Below the pieces are notes generated by a model. It was given only the letters and a program-made list of their open reading frames with translations, made no database searches and was not told where the DNA came from. The translations under genes were made by a program, and so were the position numbers. This document shows, piece by piece, positions 42,378 to 51,960 of a stretch of DNA of 64,000 nucleotides; the first letter of the stretch is position 1; every line of letters starts with the position of its first letter. The DNA comes from Nocardia miyunensis NBRC 108239 (GTDB lineage: Bacteria > Actinomycetota > Actinomycetes > Mycobacteriales > Mycobacteriaceae): positions 33,135 through 97,134 of the forward strand of contig NZ_BDBQ01000067.1 of the NCBI RefSeq assembly GCF_001613065.1, in the 5' to 3' direction.

Positions 42378-42691
42378 CACGGTTACCTCAGCTCTCGTTG
42401 ACCTCGATAACACCTGACCAGCCGAGGATAGGCTTCACCGAAGCCCTCCGAGCACAGAATCCGTCATCTAGTTATCCGTCAGCAATCCCTGGTGTCATTG
42501 TTCGCAGCCGGGCGATCGCAGTGCACCCCGGCGGTCGGACGCGTCAGGTGTGGAGCCTCGATAGTGGACGCCGTTCGGAGCGTCCGGCGATCGCGTCGGC
42601 GACCTGGTCGCTGGTCCGCAGGTTCGGCCGCCGCCAGAAGCCGTTCGTCACGCCCGTCGCGATGACCAGCCAGGTGCCCGGCGAGCGAGAT
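42378..42691. other. 314-bp intergenic region
   Basis: Between the YegP gene and the end of the DUF2867 gene. The promoter for yegP must lie here; I recognise no gene or structured element. Confidence 0.45.
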
Positions 42692-44146
42692 CTATGCCGC
42701 TTCGGCCGTCCCGGTGATGTTGCGCGTCATGCCGCCGAACACGATCGCGTGGAACGGGGAGATCGCCTTCCAGTAGAGATGACCGGCCAGCCCGTGCGGC
42801 TCGAACAGTGCGCACTGCCGGTAGACGGCGCCACCGTTGTCCTGGTCCACGCGCAATTCCAGCCAGGCGCGGCCGGGCAGGCGCATCTCCGCGCGCAGCA
42901 ACAGCACTCGCGGGCGTTCGATGCGCTCGACCCGCCACCAATCCAGCGCCTCGCCGGCGCGCAGCCGATGCGGATCGCGTCGGCCGCGGCGAAGGCCCAC
43001 TCCGCCGGTCAGCCGGTCGATCCAGCCTCGCAGCGACCATGCCAGCGGAAACGAGTACCAGCCGTGATCGCCGCCGATGGCTTCGATCACCGCCCAGAGC
43101 CTGGCGGGATCCGCGGAGCTGCGTCGCTCGCGCTGGTCGGTGTAGAGGGAACCGCCCGACCATTCCGGGTCGGTGCGCAGCGGCGCGGACGGCTCGGTGC
43201 CGAACTGGTCGGCATCGGACCAACGGGTCGGCACATCCAGATTCCGGATCTTCGCCAACGCCAGTTCCACCGCGCGCCGGTAGCCGGTCAAGCCGTTCGG
43301 CGGATCCGGAATGTGTTGAGCTATCGCGTGATCGGCGCAGACCACGTCGTTGACGAGGGACTCCATCAACGGCACCGCGATAGCCTTCGGCACCGGCGTG
43401 ACCAGGTTGACCCACTGCGCCGACAACCACGGAGTCAGCACCGGGACCGGGATGATCACCCGAGGCGGCAACTCGGCCACGGCCGCGTAGGCGTGCATCA
43501 TTCGCGTGTAGCTGAGCACATCGGGCCCGCCGATATCGAACGTGCCGAAGACGTCGCCGGGCAGTTCCGCCGCCCGGGCCAGGTAGTACAGCACATCGCG
43601 CACCGCGATCGGCTGGATGCGGTTGCGCACCCATCGCGGGGTCACCATCACCGGCAGGCGCTCGGTGAGATAGCGCAGCATTTCGAAACTGGCCGAACCC
43701 GATCCGATGATCACCGCGGCCTGGAGTGCGATCGCGGGAACCGTTCCGGCGAGCAGGATCCGGCCGACCTCGGCGCGGGAGGCCAGGTGCCGCGACAACC
43801 GCTGACCGCGCGCGGTGATGCCGCCGAGATAGACGATCCGGCGGACACCGGCCCGCGCCGCTTCGGTGGCCACCACCTCGGCGGCACGACGGTCGACCTC
43901 GTCGAAGTCGGTGCGGGTCAGCGAGTGCACGAGGTAATAGAGCACGTCGGCGTCGGTCAGGGCGGCGGCCACGTCCCGGGCGCGCGTCACATCGCCGCAT
44001 ACCACCTCGACGTCGTCGCGCCACGGCGCCTCGGCCAGTTTTCCCGTATTGCGTGCCATGACCCGGATCCGATGACCCGCGCCCAGCAGCTCCGGCACCA
44101 GCCTGCCGCCGATATAACCCGTCGCCCCGAAAACCACACAGCGCAT
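42692..44146 (-). CDS. NAD(P)-binding SDR-like protein with C-terminal DUF2867
   Basis: A 484-residue fusion. Residues 1-310 form an extended-SDR/NmrA-type domain with the Rossmann motif CVVFGATGYIGGRLVPELL, VYLGGITARG and a YLGG-type catalytic region. Residues about 325-480 form a DUF2867 (START-like) domain with WSLRGWIDRLTGGVGLRRGRRDP and LPGRAWLELRVD. This combination is common in Actinobacteria and its substrate is unknown. It is encoded just upstream, on the same strand, of the carboxylic acid reductase stop (192 bp gap) but is not clearly in its operon. Confidence 0.8.
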   Translation of the reverse strand: MRCVVFGATGYIGGRLVPELLGAGHRIRVMARNTGKLAEAPWRDDVEVVCGDVTRARDVAAALTDADVLYYLVHSLTRTDFDEVDRRAAEVVATEAARAGVRRIVYLGGITARGQRLSRHLASRAEVGRILLAGTVPAIALQAAVIIGSGSASFEMLRYLTERLPVMVTPRWVRNRIQPIAVRDVLYYLARAAELPGDVFGTFDIGGPDVLSYTRMMHAYAAVAELPPRVIIPVPVLTPWLSAQWVNLVTPVPKAIAVPLMESLVNDVVCADHAIAQHIPDPPNGLTGYRRAVELALAKIRNLDVPTRWSDADQFGTEPSAPLRTDPEWSGGSLYTDQRERRSSADPARLWAVIEAIGGDHGWYSFPLAWSLRGWIDRLTGGVGLRRGRRDPHRLRAGEALDWWRVERIERPRVLLLRAEMRLPGRAWLELRVDQDNGGAVYRQCALFEPHGLAGHLYWKAISPFHAIVFGGMTRNITGTAEAA

Positions 44147-44338
44147 ACGTGTTTCCTCGCGTCCGGATTGTCTTCCGCAGCGGTGCGATGTCGATACATC
44201 ACCAGTCACTCGTCCCGACCATCCTGCCATGGAGATTGCTGCGTGTTTGCGAAGATCGTCGCCAGGCCCGGTCGCCACGCCGGGCCCTGATGTTGTGACC
44301 GAGCAGCTCCTGAGCGGAGAGTTTCCGGTGCTGTCAGG

Positions 44339-47300
44339 TCAGAGCAGACCGAGCAATTCCAGGTCGGTGACGTACTCGACGATCACCGGCGGGGAGATGT
44401 GCGGGATGTCTTTTTCCGGCCCGATCTTGTTCTTCTTGACGGCCGCCCGAAAGTGATCGACGGGCGCGGGGGACCCGTTCACCGGATGTTCGGGCTTGCG
44501 GTAGTTGTGCAGCAGCGGCAGCAACGACGCGTGGCGCTGCCTGTCGGGCAGGCCGCGCAGTGTCGTCTCGAACCGCGTCAGCCAGGCCCTGTATTCGGGC
44601 ACCCGGGCGATCGGGTAGCCGGCGTCGATCAGCCAGTCGACGTAGGTGTCCATGCTGATGCCGTCGTCGTAGGGGTTCATCACGTGGTAGGTCTCGAATC
44701 CTCCGACCATCTGGGCGCCGAGGGTGGCGATGGCATCGGCGATGAATTCCACGGGCAGCCCGTCGAAGTGCGCCCGCTGCCGGTCGCCGTTGGCGTCCAG
44801 CTCGTAGAACGAGTACGGCGCGATCCCGGTCGCCACCAGCGAGAACATCATCCGGGTGAACATGTCCGGCACGTTGAGCTGCCCGGCGTAGGTGGTGTCG
44901 GCCATGATCATGTCGCAGCGGAACACCGACACCGGCAGACCGCACAGGTCGTGCGCCTCGCGCAGCAGGACCTCCCCGGCCCACTTGCTGTTGCCATACC
45001 CGTTGGCGTAGTCGTCGCTGATCCTGCGGGTCGGGCTCATCTGCCGGATGTCGGCATCCTCGATGAATCTGCCCGGTTCGATGCCGTCGCCGACACCGAT
45101 CGTCGAGATGTAGACGTACGGCTTGATCCGGGTCGTCACGGCGATTCGGATCAGCTCCGCGGTACCGACGACGTTCGGCCCGAACAGCTGGCTGTAGGGC
45201 AGCACGTGGTTGACCAGCGCGGCGGGGTCGACGATCAGGTCGACGGTGTCGGCCAGCCGTTGCCAGGCGGCATCGTCGAGTCCGAGGTTCGCCTCGCCCT
45301 TGTCACCGGCGAGCACTTCGAGGTGATCGGTCGCCAGCGACCGGTAGTGCTCGAGCAGTTTCGGATCGCCACTGTCGAATGTCGCGTCCAGACGCTCCCG
45401 GGCAGCGGTGTCGTTCTTCGCGCGCACCAGGCAGACGACCTTGCCGCCGACCGCGTCCATCCGTTCGAGCCACTGCAGCGCCAGATAGCGCCCGAGAAAA
45501 CCGGTCGCCCCGGTCAGCAGCACGGTGCGTATTTCGCGTTCGGTCTCGGGCAGTGACGGTGCGGCCGCGAGCGTGGCTTCGTCGAGGAACTTGTCCAGCG
45601 TCAGATCGCGGGCATGCACCTCGGTCGCATCGCGCCCGTGCACCGCGTCGTAGGTCGCCCGCTCGGTCCCACCGGCACGCTGCGCGTCGATGTAGTCCGC
45701 GATGGCAGCGAGGTCGCCTGCCGGGCTGACGATCACGCCGACGGGCACGTCGACGCCGAAGATCTCGTGAAGCAGATTGCCGAAGGTCAACGCCGACAAC
45801 GAATCTCCGCCGAGATCGGCGAACGCCGCGTCGGGAGCCACGTCGACCGCGGCCGCGCCGAGCAGCGCCCCGGCGGCCCGGATCACCGTTTCCACCGTCG
45901 GCCGGTGCGCACCGTCCATGCGCAGCGACCGCAGCACCTCGGCCTGGCTGTCGGCCAGATCGCTGTAGAGCTGCTCGAGCGCGGGGCCGTAGTGCTCCTT
46001 GAGCTTGGGACGGGCCAGTTTTCCGATACCGGTCAGCAGACCGTTTTCCAGGGTGAACGGTGACGTCTCCACGAGGAAGTCACGGGGAATCTGGTAGGAC
46101 TGCAACCCCGCTTCCCGCGCGACACTCTGCAACGCATCGCTGAGCAGCGGTTTGACCGCGGTCACGTCGCCGCCGACAGCGGAGAGCGCGTCGGCGGTCG
46201 GGACGATCACCGCGAGCAGGAACGACCGGGCGCTGTTGCCGTACACGAAGATCTGACGCACCAGCGGGTGGCCGCCATACGCCGCCTCCAACGTGGAGAC
46301 GGTGACGAACTCGCCCTGCGAGAGCTTGAGTACGTTGTTGCGGCGGTCCACGTAGACCAGCTGATCCTCGCCGAGCTCGGCCATCACGTCGCCGGTGTGA
46401 TACCAGCCTTGGGTATCGAACAGCTCGGCGGTCACCTCGGGCCGCTTGTAGTAGCCGGGGATCAGATTCGGGGATTTGATCAGCAATTCGCCGCGTGGGT
46501 GGGGCCGATCGGTGGCGAAATAGCCGAGTTCGGGAACGTCGAGAAGTTTGTAGTCGAGCACCGGCGGGCGCTGGATCCGGCCGTCGATGAGGATCATGCC
46601 GTCCTCGGTCGAGCCGTAACCCTCGACCAAGTGGAGATCGAGAAACTCTTCCACCCAGGATCGCAACTCGGGTGATATGGGCGCGGACCCCGTCATCGCC
46701 GAGAACTGGCGTCCGCCGATGAGTTTCTCGCGCTGCTCGGCCATGACCTGCTGTTCGACGGCCTCCCGGTTTCCGTGGGCCGCGCGATGGTCGACTTCGC
46801 TCTGCACGTGCTGGAACAACATCTCCCAGACCCGGGGCACGAGATCCAGCTTGGTCGGGCGGACCAGCGCGAGATCCTCGAGCAGAGTCGACAGGTCGCT
46901 GCGGGCGACGAAGTACGCCGTTCCGCCCGCACCGAGCGTGGCATAGAGGCTCACCCGGCCCATCACGTGGCTGATCGGCATGAAATTCAGCGTGATCGTC
47001 GGCAGCCTGCGATCCAGGTCGGAGCCTTGTTCGAACCAGCCCCGCCAGCAGTTGGCCATCAGGCGGTCCGTGTACATCGCGCCCTTCGGGGTCCCGGTCG
47101 AGCCGGATGTGTAGATCAGCAAACGCAGGGCGTCACCATCGCTGCTCGGAGTCTGTGATCCCTGGGCGTTCTCGGCAGCCTGTTCGATGAGGTCATCGAG
47201 CGCCTCGACGGTCACGTGCCGGTCCGCCAGGCGTGCGACGGCCGATTCCAACGCCTCGCGGTGGTCGTCGACCCGAGGGCGGTAGTCGAAGACCACCAGA

Positions 47301-47857
47301 CGCTGCGGTGTGTGCGCGGTGAGCGCGAGTTCGACCGCGTCCGGGAGGAGATCGACGCTGGACAGCATCGCGACCGGTTCCGTCTCGACGAGGATGGGGT
47401 GCAACTGCTGGACCGGGGCGCTGGTCTGCAGCGGAACAGCGACGGCTCCGGCCAGCGACAGCGCCATGTCGACGATCGCGTAATCCACGCTGGTGAACCC
47501 GAGAGTCGCCACGCGATCGCCGGGCCGGACAGGATTGCCGGCCAGGGCCTCGGCGAGGGCCCGTACGCGAGACCAGGTCTCGCGGTAGGTCAGGGTCTCG
47601 AAACGAGGCTGCAATTCGGCGGCGGTGCGTCCGTCCGCTCCGGTCACGAATTCGACCGCGCGCTGACCGAGAGCGGGCCGGTCGCGGTAGCCGTTCAGCA
47701 CGGTGCGGATCATGTCGACGAGCGGGACGCCGGGGTCGTCCAGTGCGGCGGTGATCGCCGGATCGGGCTGCGCGGAACCGAGTTGCGCGTCGCTCGAGAT
47801 CAACTTCTCGAATCGATCTTGTCGCCGCGCTTCACGAGCAATGGCAGAAGCTGACAT
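44339..47857 (-). CDS. car: Carboxylic acid reductase (CAR)
   Basis: A 1172-residue enzyme that reduces carboxylic acids to aldehydes with ATP and NADPH. Adenylation domain residues about 1-650: YTSGSTGTPKGAMYT (P-loop), GYGSTEDGMI, YHTGDVMAE. Carrier domain LGGDSLSALTFGN, with the phosphopantetheine Ser near residue 684. Reductase domain from about 780 with LTGATGFLGRYLALQWL, and the catalytic YGNSKWAGEVLLRE (Tyr-x-x-x-Lys). Length and order equal Nocardia iowensis Car. It needs phosphopantetheinyl transferase, not encoded in the window. GAAGGAGAT precedes ATG 47857. Confidence 0.93.
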   Translation of the reverse strand: MSASAIAREARRQDRFEKLISSDAQLGSAQPDPAITAALDDPGVPLVDMIRTVLNGYRDRPALGQRAVEFVTGADGRTAAELQPRFETLTYRETWSRVRALAEALAGNPVRPGDRVATLGFTSVDYAIVDMALSLAGAVAVPLQTSAPVQQLHPILVETEPVAMLSSVDLLPDAVELALTAHTPQRLVVFDYRPRVDDHREALESAVARLADRHVTVEALDDLIEQAAENAQGSQTPSSDGDALRLLIYTSGSTGTPKGAMYTDRLMANCWRGWFEQGSDLDRRLPTITLNFMPISHVMGRVSLYATLGAGGTAYFVARSDLSTLLEDLALVRPTKLDLVPRVWEMLFQHVQSEVDHRAAHGNREAVEQQVMAEQREKLIGGRQFSAMTGSAPISPELRSWVEEFLDLHLVEGYGSTEDGMILIDGRIQRPPVLDYKLLDVPELGYFATDRPHPRGELLIKSPNLIPGYYKRPEVTAELFDTQGWYHTGDVMAELGEDQLVYVDRRNNVLKLSQGEFVTVSTLEAAYGGHPLVRQIFVYGNSARSFLLAVIVPTADALSAVGGDVTAVKPLLSDALQSVAREAGLQSYQIPRDFLVETSPFTLENGLLTGIGKLARPKLKEHYGPALEQLYSDLADSQAEVLRSLRMDGAHRPTVETVIRAAGALLGAAAVDVAPDAAFADLGGDSLSALTFGNLLHEIFGVDVPVGVIVSPAGDLAAIADYIDAQRAGGTERATYDAVHGRDATEVHARDLTLDKFLDEATLAAAPSLPETEREIRTVLLTGATGFLGRYLALQWLERMDAVGGKVVCLVRAKNDTAARERLDATFDSGDPKLLEHYRSLATDHLEVLAGDKGEANLGLDDAAWQRLADTVDLIVDPAALVNHVLPYSQLFGPNVVGTAELIRIAVTTRIKPYVYISTIGVGDGIEPGRFIEDADIRQMSPTRRISDDYANGYGNSKWAGEVLLREAHDLCGLPVSVFRCDMIMADTTYAGQLNVPDMFTRMMFSLVATGIAPYSFYELDANGDRQRAHFDGLPVEFIADAIATLGAQMVGGFETYHVMNPYDDGISMDTYVDWLIDAGYPIARVPEYRAWLTRFETTLRGLPDRQRHASLLPLLHNYRKPEHPVNGSPAPVDHFRAAVKKNKIGPEKDIPHISPPVIVEYVTDLELLGLL

Positions 47858-48333
47858 AACGAGATCTCCTTCAACGAACAAGAGTTGAATTCGTGAGAAT
47901 TTGTCGGTCGTCCCGGACGCCGGCCGCCACAGGCGTGCCGTCGAGCGCGCAATTTCCCGGTCGACCGGGTATCACCCGCTCGGCATCCGCTACGACCGCA
48001 AAGACACCCACTGCCCAGGCTTCCTCGCTGTGGCACTGACCGGATACGAGAAACCGGCGAAATCAACGACACGACAGGCCGACCGAACTAAGGATGCAAC
48101 CAGCTGACGAGGTCCGATATTCCGGGGTTCTCGCTGCGAGTGCCCGGCCGAATTGTTGTAGGCGCAACCGGAAAACTCATCTGGGTTCACATCTGCCGAC
48201 TGGGCACTCGACCAATTATCCGTCCATGGCAAATATCTTCGAATGCGACACGTTATCAGCCCCGGAGTAATTCGCCCCGCCGGAACGTTCGAAAATGAAC
48301 AATGTCGATCACACCGCAACGGAAGGACTCGTC
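47858..48333. other. 476-bp divergent intergenic region
   Basis: Divergent promoter space between CAR and the SnoaL-like gene. I see no gene of convincing composition. TTGAATTCGTGAGAATTTG at 47884-47902 is AT-rich and could be a binding region. Confidence 0.4.
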
Positions 48334-48714
48334 ATGACACGTTCACCCGCCGAGCTCATGCGAGGCAATCTGCTGGACGTCTTCAACGAGCCCGACGCGA
48401 ACCGCCGGGCCGTGGTCATCGCCACGAATTACGCCGACGACGTCGTGTGGCACGAACCGGATCGAATCATCCACGGACGCAAGGAATTCGAGCGCCGCGC
48501 CGCGCAGGTGCGCGCCGAGAACCCGGACTGGGTCTTCCGGCCCGTGGGCCGGGCGTCGGAGCTCGACGACGTCGGCCACCTCGGATTCCAGTACGGCCCG
48601 CCCGACCGGCCTCCGGTCGTTCGCGGCATGGACATCGCTCGCACCAGGGACGGCGTCATCATCGAGCTCTACACCATCATCACCGACATCGGTCGACCCT
48701 CCGAAAGGTCATGA
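48334..48714 (+). CDS. SnoaL/NTF2-like fold protein
   Basis: A 126-residue single-domain protein with the cone-fold pattern of SnoaL-like enzymes and binding proteins: an N-terminal helix (MRGNLLDVFNEPD), a strand-turn YADDVVWHEPDRIIHGRKEFERRA, and strands with LGFQYGPPDRPPVVRGMDIAR and IIELYTIITD. This fold covers hydrolases, isomerases and non-enzymatic binders. It is divergent from CAR. ATG 48334 is chosen after GGAAGGAC; ATG 48295 adds 13 residues. Confidence 0.75.
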   Translation: MTRSPAELMRGNLLDVFNEPDANRRAVVIATNYADDVVWHEPDRIIHGRKEFERRAAQVRAENPDWVFRPVGRASELDDVGHLGFQYGPPDRPPVVRGMDIARTRDGVIIELYTIITDIGRPSERS

Positions 48715-48776
48715 TGCAGGTGTGCGTTTCGTGCAGTATTGCACCACGTGCGGTAAATGGCGGCCCGCTCGCATAT

Positions 48777-49190
48777 CTACTGTTCTCCGTCCCCGGGGAA
48801 AGCCAGCGGGGTGCCGGTCCAGTCCTTCCCGACAGGGATCGAATCACGCCGTGTGAGTCCGGTGGTCCGAGCCGCGTCGTCGATGTCGACCGGGTCGACG
48901 TAGCCGGCCTGACCGGCTTTCGGAGTCAGTAGCCAGATCCGGCCGTCGTCGGCCAGAGATCCGGTAGCGAAGAGCACGGCGGTGGTGAGATCGCCGTTGC
49001 CCGTCTGGTGCCACAGCAGGATGATGTCGGGCACGCCGCGGAATTCCTCATCGAGAAGTTTGCCGCCGATGATCGACTCGATCCCGTCGCGGAGTTCCTG
49101 CCCGCTGTCATCGCGGTATCCGAGCTCTTGCACGACATGGCCCGGCTCGATCCCGAGCTCGGCCGCCGGATTGGTTCGCTGCTGCGCCAT
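48777..49190 (-). CDS. DUF3052 family protein
   Basis: A 137-residue protein with the DUF3052 pattern: AAELGIEPGHVVQELGYRDDSG, DIILLWHQTGNGDLTTAVLFATGSLADDGRIWLLTPKAGQAGYVDPVDIDDAA. Mycobacterial homologues are conserved and of unknown function. It is soluble and monocistronic; the start ATG 49190 is clear. Confidence 0.8.
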   Translation of the reverse strand: MAQQRTNPAAELGIEPGHVVQELGYRDDSGQELRDGIESIIGGKLLDEEFRGVPDIILLWHQTGNGDLTTAVLFATGSLADDGRIWLLTPKAGQAGYVDPVDIDDAARTTGLTRRDSIPVGKDWTGTPLAFPGDGEQ

Positions 49191-49359
49191 CGTGGTCCCC
49201 TTCCCTGTCCAACGAGCCCGATTCGGTCACTTAGACAACTTCTAGCAAACCATAGGTGTGGGTGCCCGTTGCCGGATTCGTCATCACCGGTCGCCGTTGT
49301 CCGGTCGCCCTCGGGTGGATCACCGTATTTCGGCCTCGTGGGGGCTTATCGTGGTGATC

Positions 49360-50697
49360 ATGCCGGAGCGAATTCCGATCGAGCTGCCGCTCATCGAACC
49401 GCTCGACGACGAGATGGTCATTCTGTCGTTCGTCGACAACGCGGGTATCACGCGAGTGAAAACCGTTCCTGCGCAACGTCTTACGCACGCCGCCCGGTAT
49501 GGAGTCGGCGCATCGCCGTGCTTCGAGACGTACGCCTTCGACGACGTTCCCGAGGTCGGTCGTTATCTCGGCGGCCCGGACGGCGATCTGCGCCTGATTC
49601 CCGATCTGTCGCGTCTGACCAGCCTGGCCTGCCAACCGGGCTGGGCGTGGGCGCCGGCCGATAAATTCACCCAGGACGGCACCCGGTTTCCCGCCTGTCA
49701 GCGCGCCTTCGCCGCACGCCAGGCCGAGCAGGCCCGGCAGTCGGGGCTGCGTCTTTCCATGGCCTTCGAGACCGAATGGGCGCTGGGCCGCGACGCGGAC
49801 GAATTCATTCCGGTGATGCACGGCCCCGGTTACGGCATCATCCGGCTCGGCGACGTCGCCGACTATGCCCGCGATCTGGTGAGCGCACTGCACCGGCAGG
49901 GTGTGGCGGTCGAGCAGTTCCATCCCGAATACGCGTTGTCGCAGCTGGAACTGTCGGTGGCCCCCGCGGATCCGGTGGCCGCCGCCGATGACGCGGTCCT
50001 GGTCCGGCATACGATTCGGCAGGTCGCGCGCCGTTTCGGCCACCGTGCGCAGCTGGCGCCGGTCATCGAGGCCGGTGGTTGCGGTTCGGGTGCGCACCTG
50101 CATTTCTCGATGCACGACGAGCGGGGCTCGCTGCTGGCCGGTGGCGACGGTCCGTACGGGATGCAGGCCGTCGGCGAGGCGTTCCTGGCCGGTGTGCTGC
50201 GTGAGATCCCGGCACTGGTGGCGGTGGGCGCGGGCAATCCGGTGAGTTTCCTGCGCCTGCAGCCGTCCCGGTGGGCGGGGGCGTGGCAGTGCTGGGGGCG
50301 CGAAACCCGTGAGACAGCACTGCGTTTCGTCACCGGCGTGCGCGGCACCGAATCGTGGGCGGCCAATGCCGAACTCAAATGCCTCGACGCCACCGGCAAT
50401 CCGTATCTGGTGGTCGGATCGGTCGTCGCCGCCGGGCTCGCCGGTGTGCGCGACGGATTGACACTGCCCGGCGAAACCACGGGAGACCCCGCGTTATCCG
50501 GGCCGAAATCCGGGATTCCCCGCTTACCCGCCACTGCGGCCGAGGCAGCGGAACGCCTGTCCGAATCGACCGTCCTCGCCGCGGCCATGGGCCCGGAACT
50601 CCACGACGCCCTGCTCACCGTCCGCCGAGCCGAAGCCACGCGCTACGCCGACGCCACCGCCGCCGACCTGATAGATGCCACCCGGTGGCGGTTCTAG
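49360..50697 (+). CDS. Glutamine-synthetase-like amidoligase
   Basis: A 445-residue protein of the GS superfamily. C-terminal catalytic elements: MAFETEWAL (Glu), FHPEYALSQLELS (Glu pair, replacing GQxE), GCGSGAHLHFSM (the metal/His motif), NPVSFLRLQPSRWAGAW and the substrate-binding ELKCLDATGNPYLVVGS. The usual Arg-rich regulatory loop for adenylylation is absent, so it is not GlnA1. It likely ligates glutamate to an amine, as in gamma-glutamylpolyamine synthetases (family knowledge). It ends TAGTG with the amidohydrolase. Confidence 0.82.
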   Translation: MPERIPIELPLIEPLDDEMVILSFVDNAGITRVKTVPAQRLTHAARYGVGASPCFETYAFDDVPEVGRYLGGPDGDLRLIPDLSRLTSLACQPGWAWAPADKFTQDGTRFPACQRAFAARQAEQARQSGLRLSMAFETEWALGRDADEFIPVMHGPGYGIIRLGDVADYARDLVSALHRQGVAVEQFHPEYALSQLELSVAPADPVAAADDAVLVRHTIRQVARRFGHRAQLAPVIEAGGCGSGAHLHFSMHDERGSLLAGGDGPYGMQAVGEAFLAGVLREIPALVAVGAGNPVSFLRLQPSRWAGAWQCWGRETRETALRFVTGVRGTESWAANAELKCLDATGNPYLVVGSVVAAGLAGVRDGLTLPGETTGDPALSGPKSGIPRLPATAAEAAERLSESTVLAAAMGPELHDALLTVRRAEATRYADATAADLIDATRWRF

Positions 50698-51818
50698 TGC
50701 CTGCTCAGCTCACCGACGGCGTACCCCTGATCGACCATCACTGCCACGGCGTGGTGGCTCACGACCTGGATCGTGCGGGCTTCGAGGCCCACCTCGGCGA
50801 GGGGCCACGCGGCACATTCGAATCGCCGATCGGCCTCGCTGTGCGCCGCTGGTGCGCACCGGTCCTGGACCTGCCCGCCCACGCCCGCCCCGACGAATAC
50901 CTCACGCGCCGTGCCGACCTCGGCTGGCGCGAGGCGGCCACGCGACTTCTGCGCGCTGCCGGGGTTTCGCAGTGGTTTATCGACACCGGATTCGGTTCGA
51001 GCACAGCCGATTTCGAGGAGGTAGCCGAGGGGGAGATTCATGAGATCGTTCGACTGGAACAGGTCGCCGAGCGCACCGTCACCGAACTCGGCGCCTCCAC
51101 GACGCCCGAGGAAATCGAGTCGGCGTTGCGGGATCGGATCCGAAACGCGGTGGGCCTGAAGACGATCGCCGCCTACCGCTGCGGTCTCGACTTCCCGATC
51201 GCTCCCGCCGCGCCCCCGGCTCTGCCTCGGGCGCGTTGGACCGATCCCGCCGCCCTGGGCTGGCTGGTCGACCTCGGCGCCCGCCTCGGCGCCGAATTCG
51301 GCCTGCCCCTGCAGTTCCACACCGGCCTCGGCGACCGTGATCTGAACCTTCGACAGGCAAACCCGTTGCTGCTCAACGATTTCCTACACCACACCGCCGA
51401 CACCGGACTGACTGTCACCCTGCTGCACTGCTGGCCCTACCACCGCCACGCCGGCTATCTGGCACACGTCTTCGATCATGTCCGCCTCGACACGGGTCTG
51501 GCAATTCCCCTGACGGGAAACAGATCCCACGCGGTACTCGCCGAAACCCTCGAACTGGCCCCTTTCCGTTCCCTGCTCTACTCCTCCGACGGCTACGCCC
51601 TCCCCGAACTCCACTACCTCGGCGCCATCCTGTGGCGTCGCGCCCTCGCCCGCCTGATCGACGAATGGATCGCCGACGACGCGATCACCCCGGCCGACGC
51701 CGAAACCCTGATCCGAAACCTCGCCCACGACAACGCGATACGAACCTACCCACGCGCCCGCCGCCAGAGTCGGGACTGTGCCCAACAGGGGCACAGTCTC
51801 AGCAGCGATCGTGGCTGA
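50697..51818 (+). CDS. Amidohydrolase-family metal-dependent hydrolase
   Basis: A 373-residue TIM-barrel hydrolase. Metal ligands are visible: LIDHHCHGVV (HxH), QFHTGLGDRDL (His), LLHCWPYHRHAGYL (His), and LYSSDGYALPELHYLGA (Asp). GTG 50697 overlaps the GS-like stop codon by one base (TAGTG), so it is translationally coupled. Fungal FluG has the same two domains in one chain (amidohydrolase N-terminal, GS C-terminal), so this pair may be its bacterial two-gene equivalent. Confidence 0.82.
   Translation: MPAQLTDGVPLIDHHCHGVVAHDLDRAGFEAHLGEGPRGTFESPIGLAVRRWCAPVLDLPAHARPDEYLTRRADLGWREAATRLLRAAGVSQWFIDTGFGSSTADFEEVAEGEIHEIVRLEQVAERTVTELGASTTPEEIESALRDRIRNAVGLKTIAAYRCGLDFPIAPAAPPALPRARWTDPAALGWLVDLGARLGAEFGLPLQFHTGLGDRDLNLRQANPLLLNDFLHHTADTGLTVTLLHCWPYHRHAGYLAHVFDHVRLDTGLAIPLTGNRSHAVLAETLELAPFRSLLYSSDGYALPELHYLGAILWRRALARLIDEWIADDAITPADAETLIRNLAHDNAIRTYPRARRQSRDCAQQGHSLSSDRG
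51774..51798 (+). terminator. Hairpin inside the 3' end of the amidohydrolase gene
   Basis: Perfect 10-bp stem GACTGTGCCC / GGGCACAGTC with a 5-bp loop, within the last 15 codons of the gene. Possibly the terminator; the reading frame runs through it. Confidence 0.45.
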
Positions 51819-51960
51819 TGTACCGCGGTAGTCGGCCGGTACGTCGAATCCGGTGGCACCCGTAGGGATCATGCCCGATTTCCTCGCCGCCGGGGTGAGA
51901 TCGGTATTCAGTCGAGGTGGAACAAAACCGGCCGGTGATCCCGCTCCCGATCGTCCAGGG

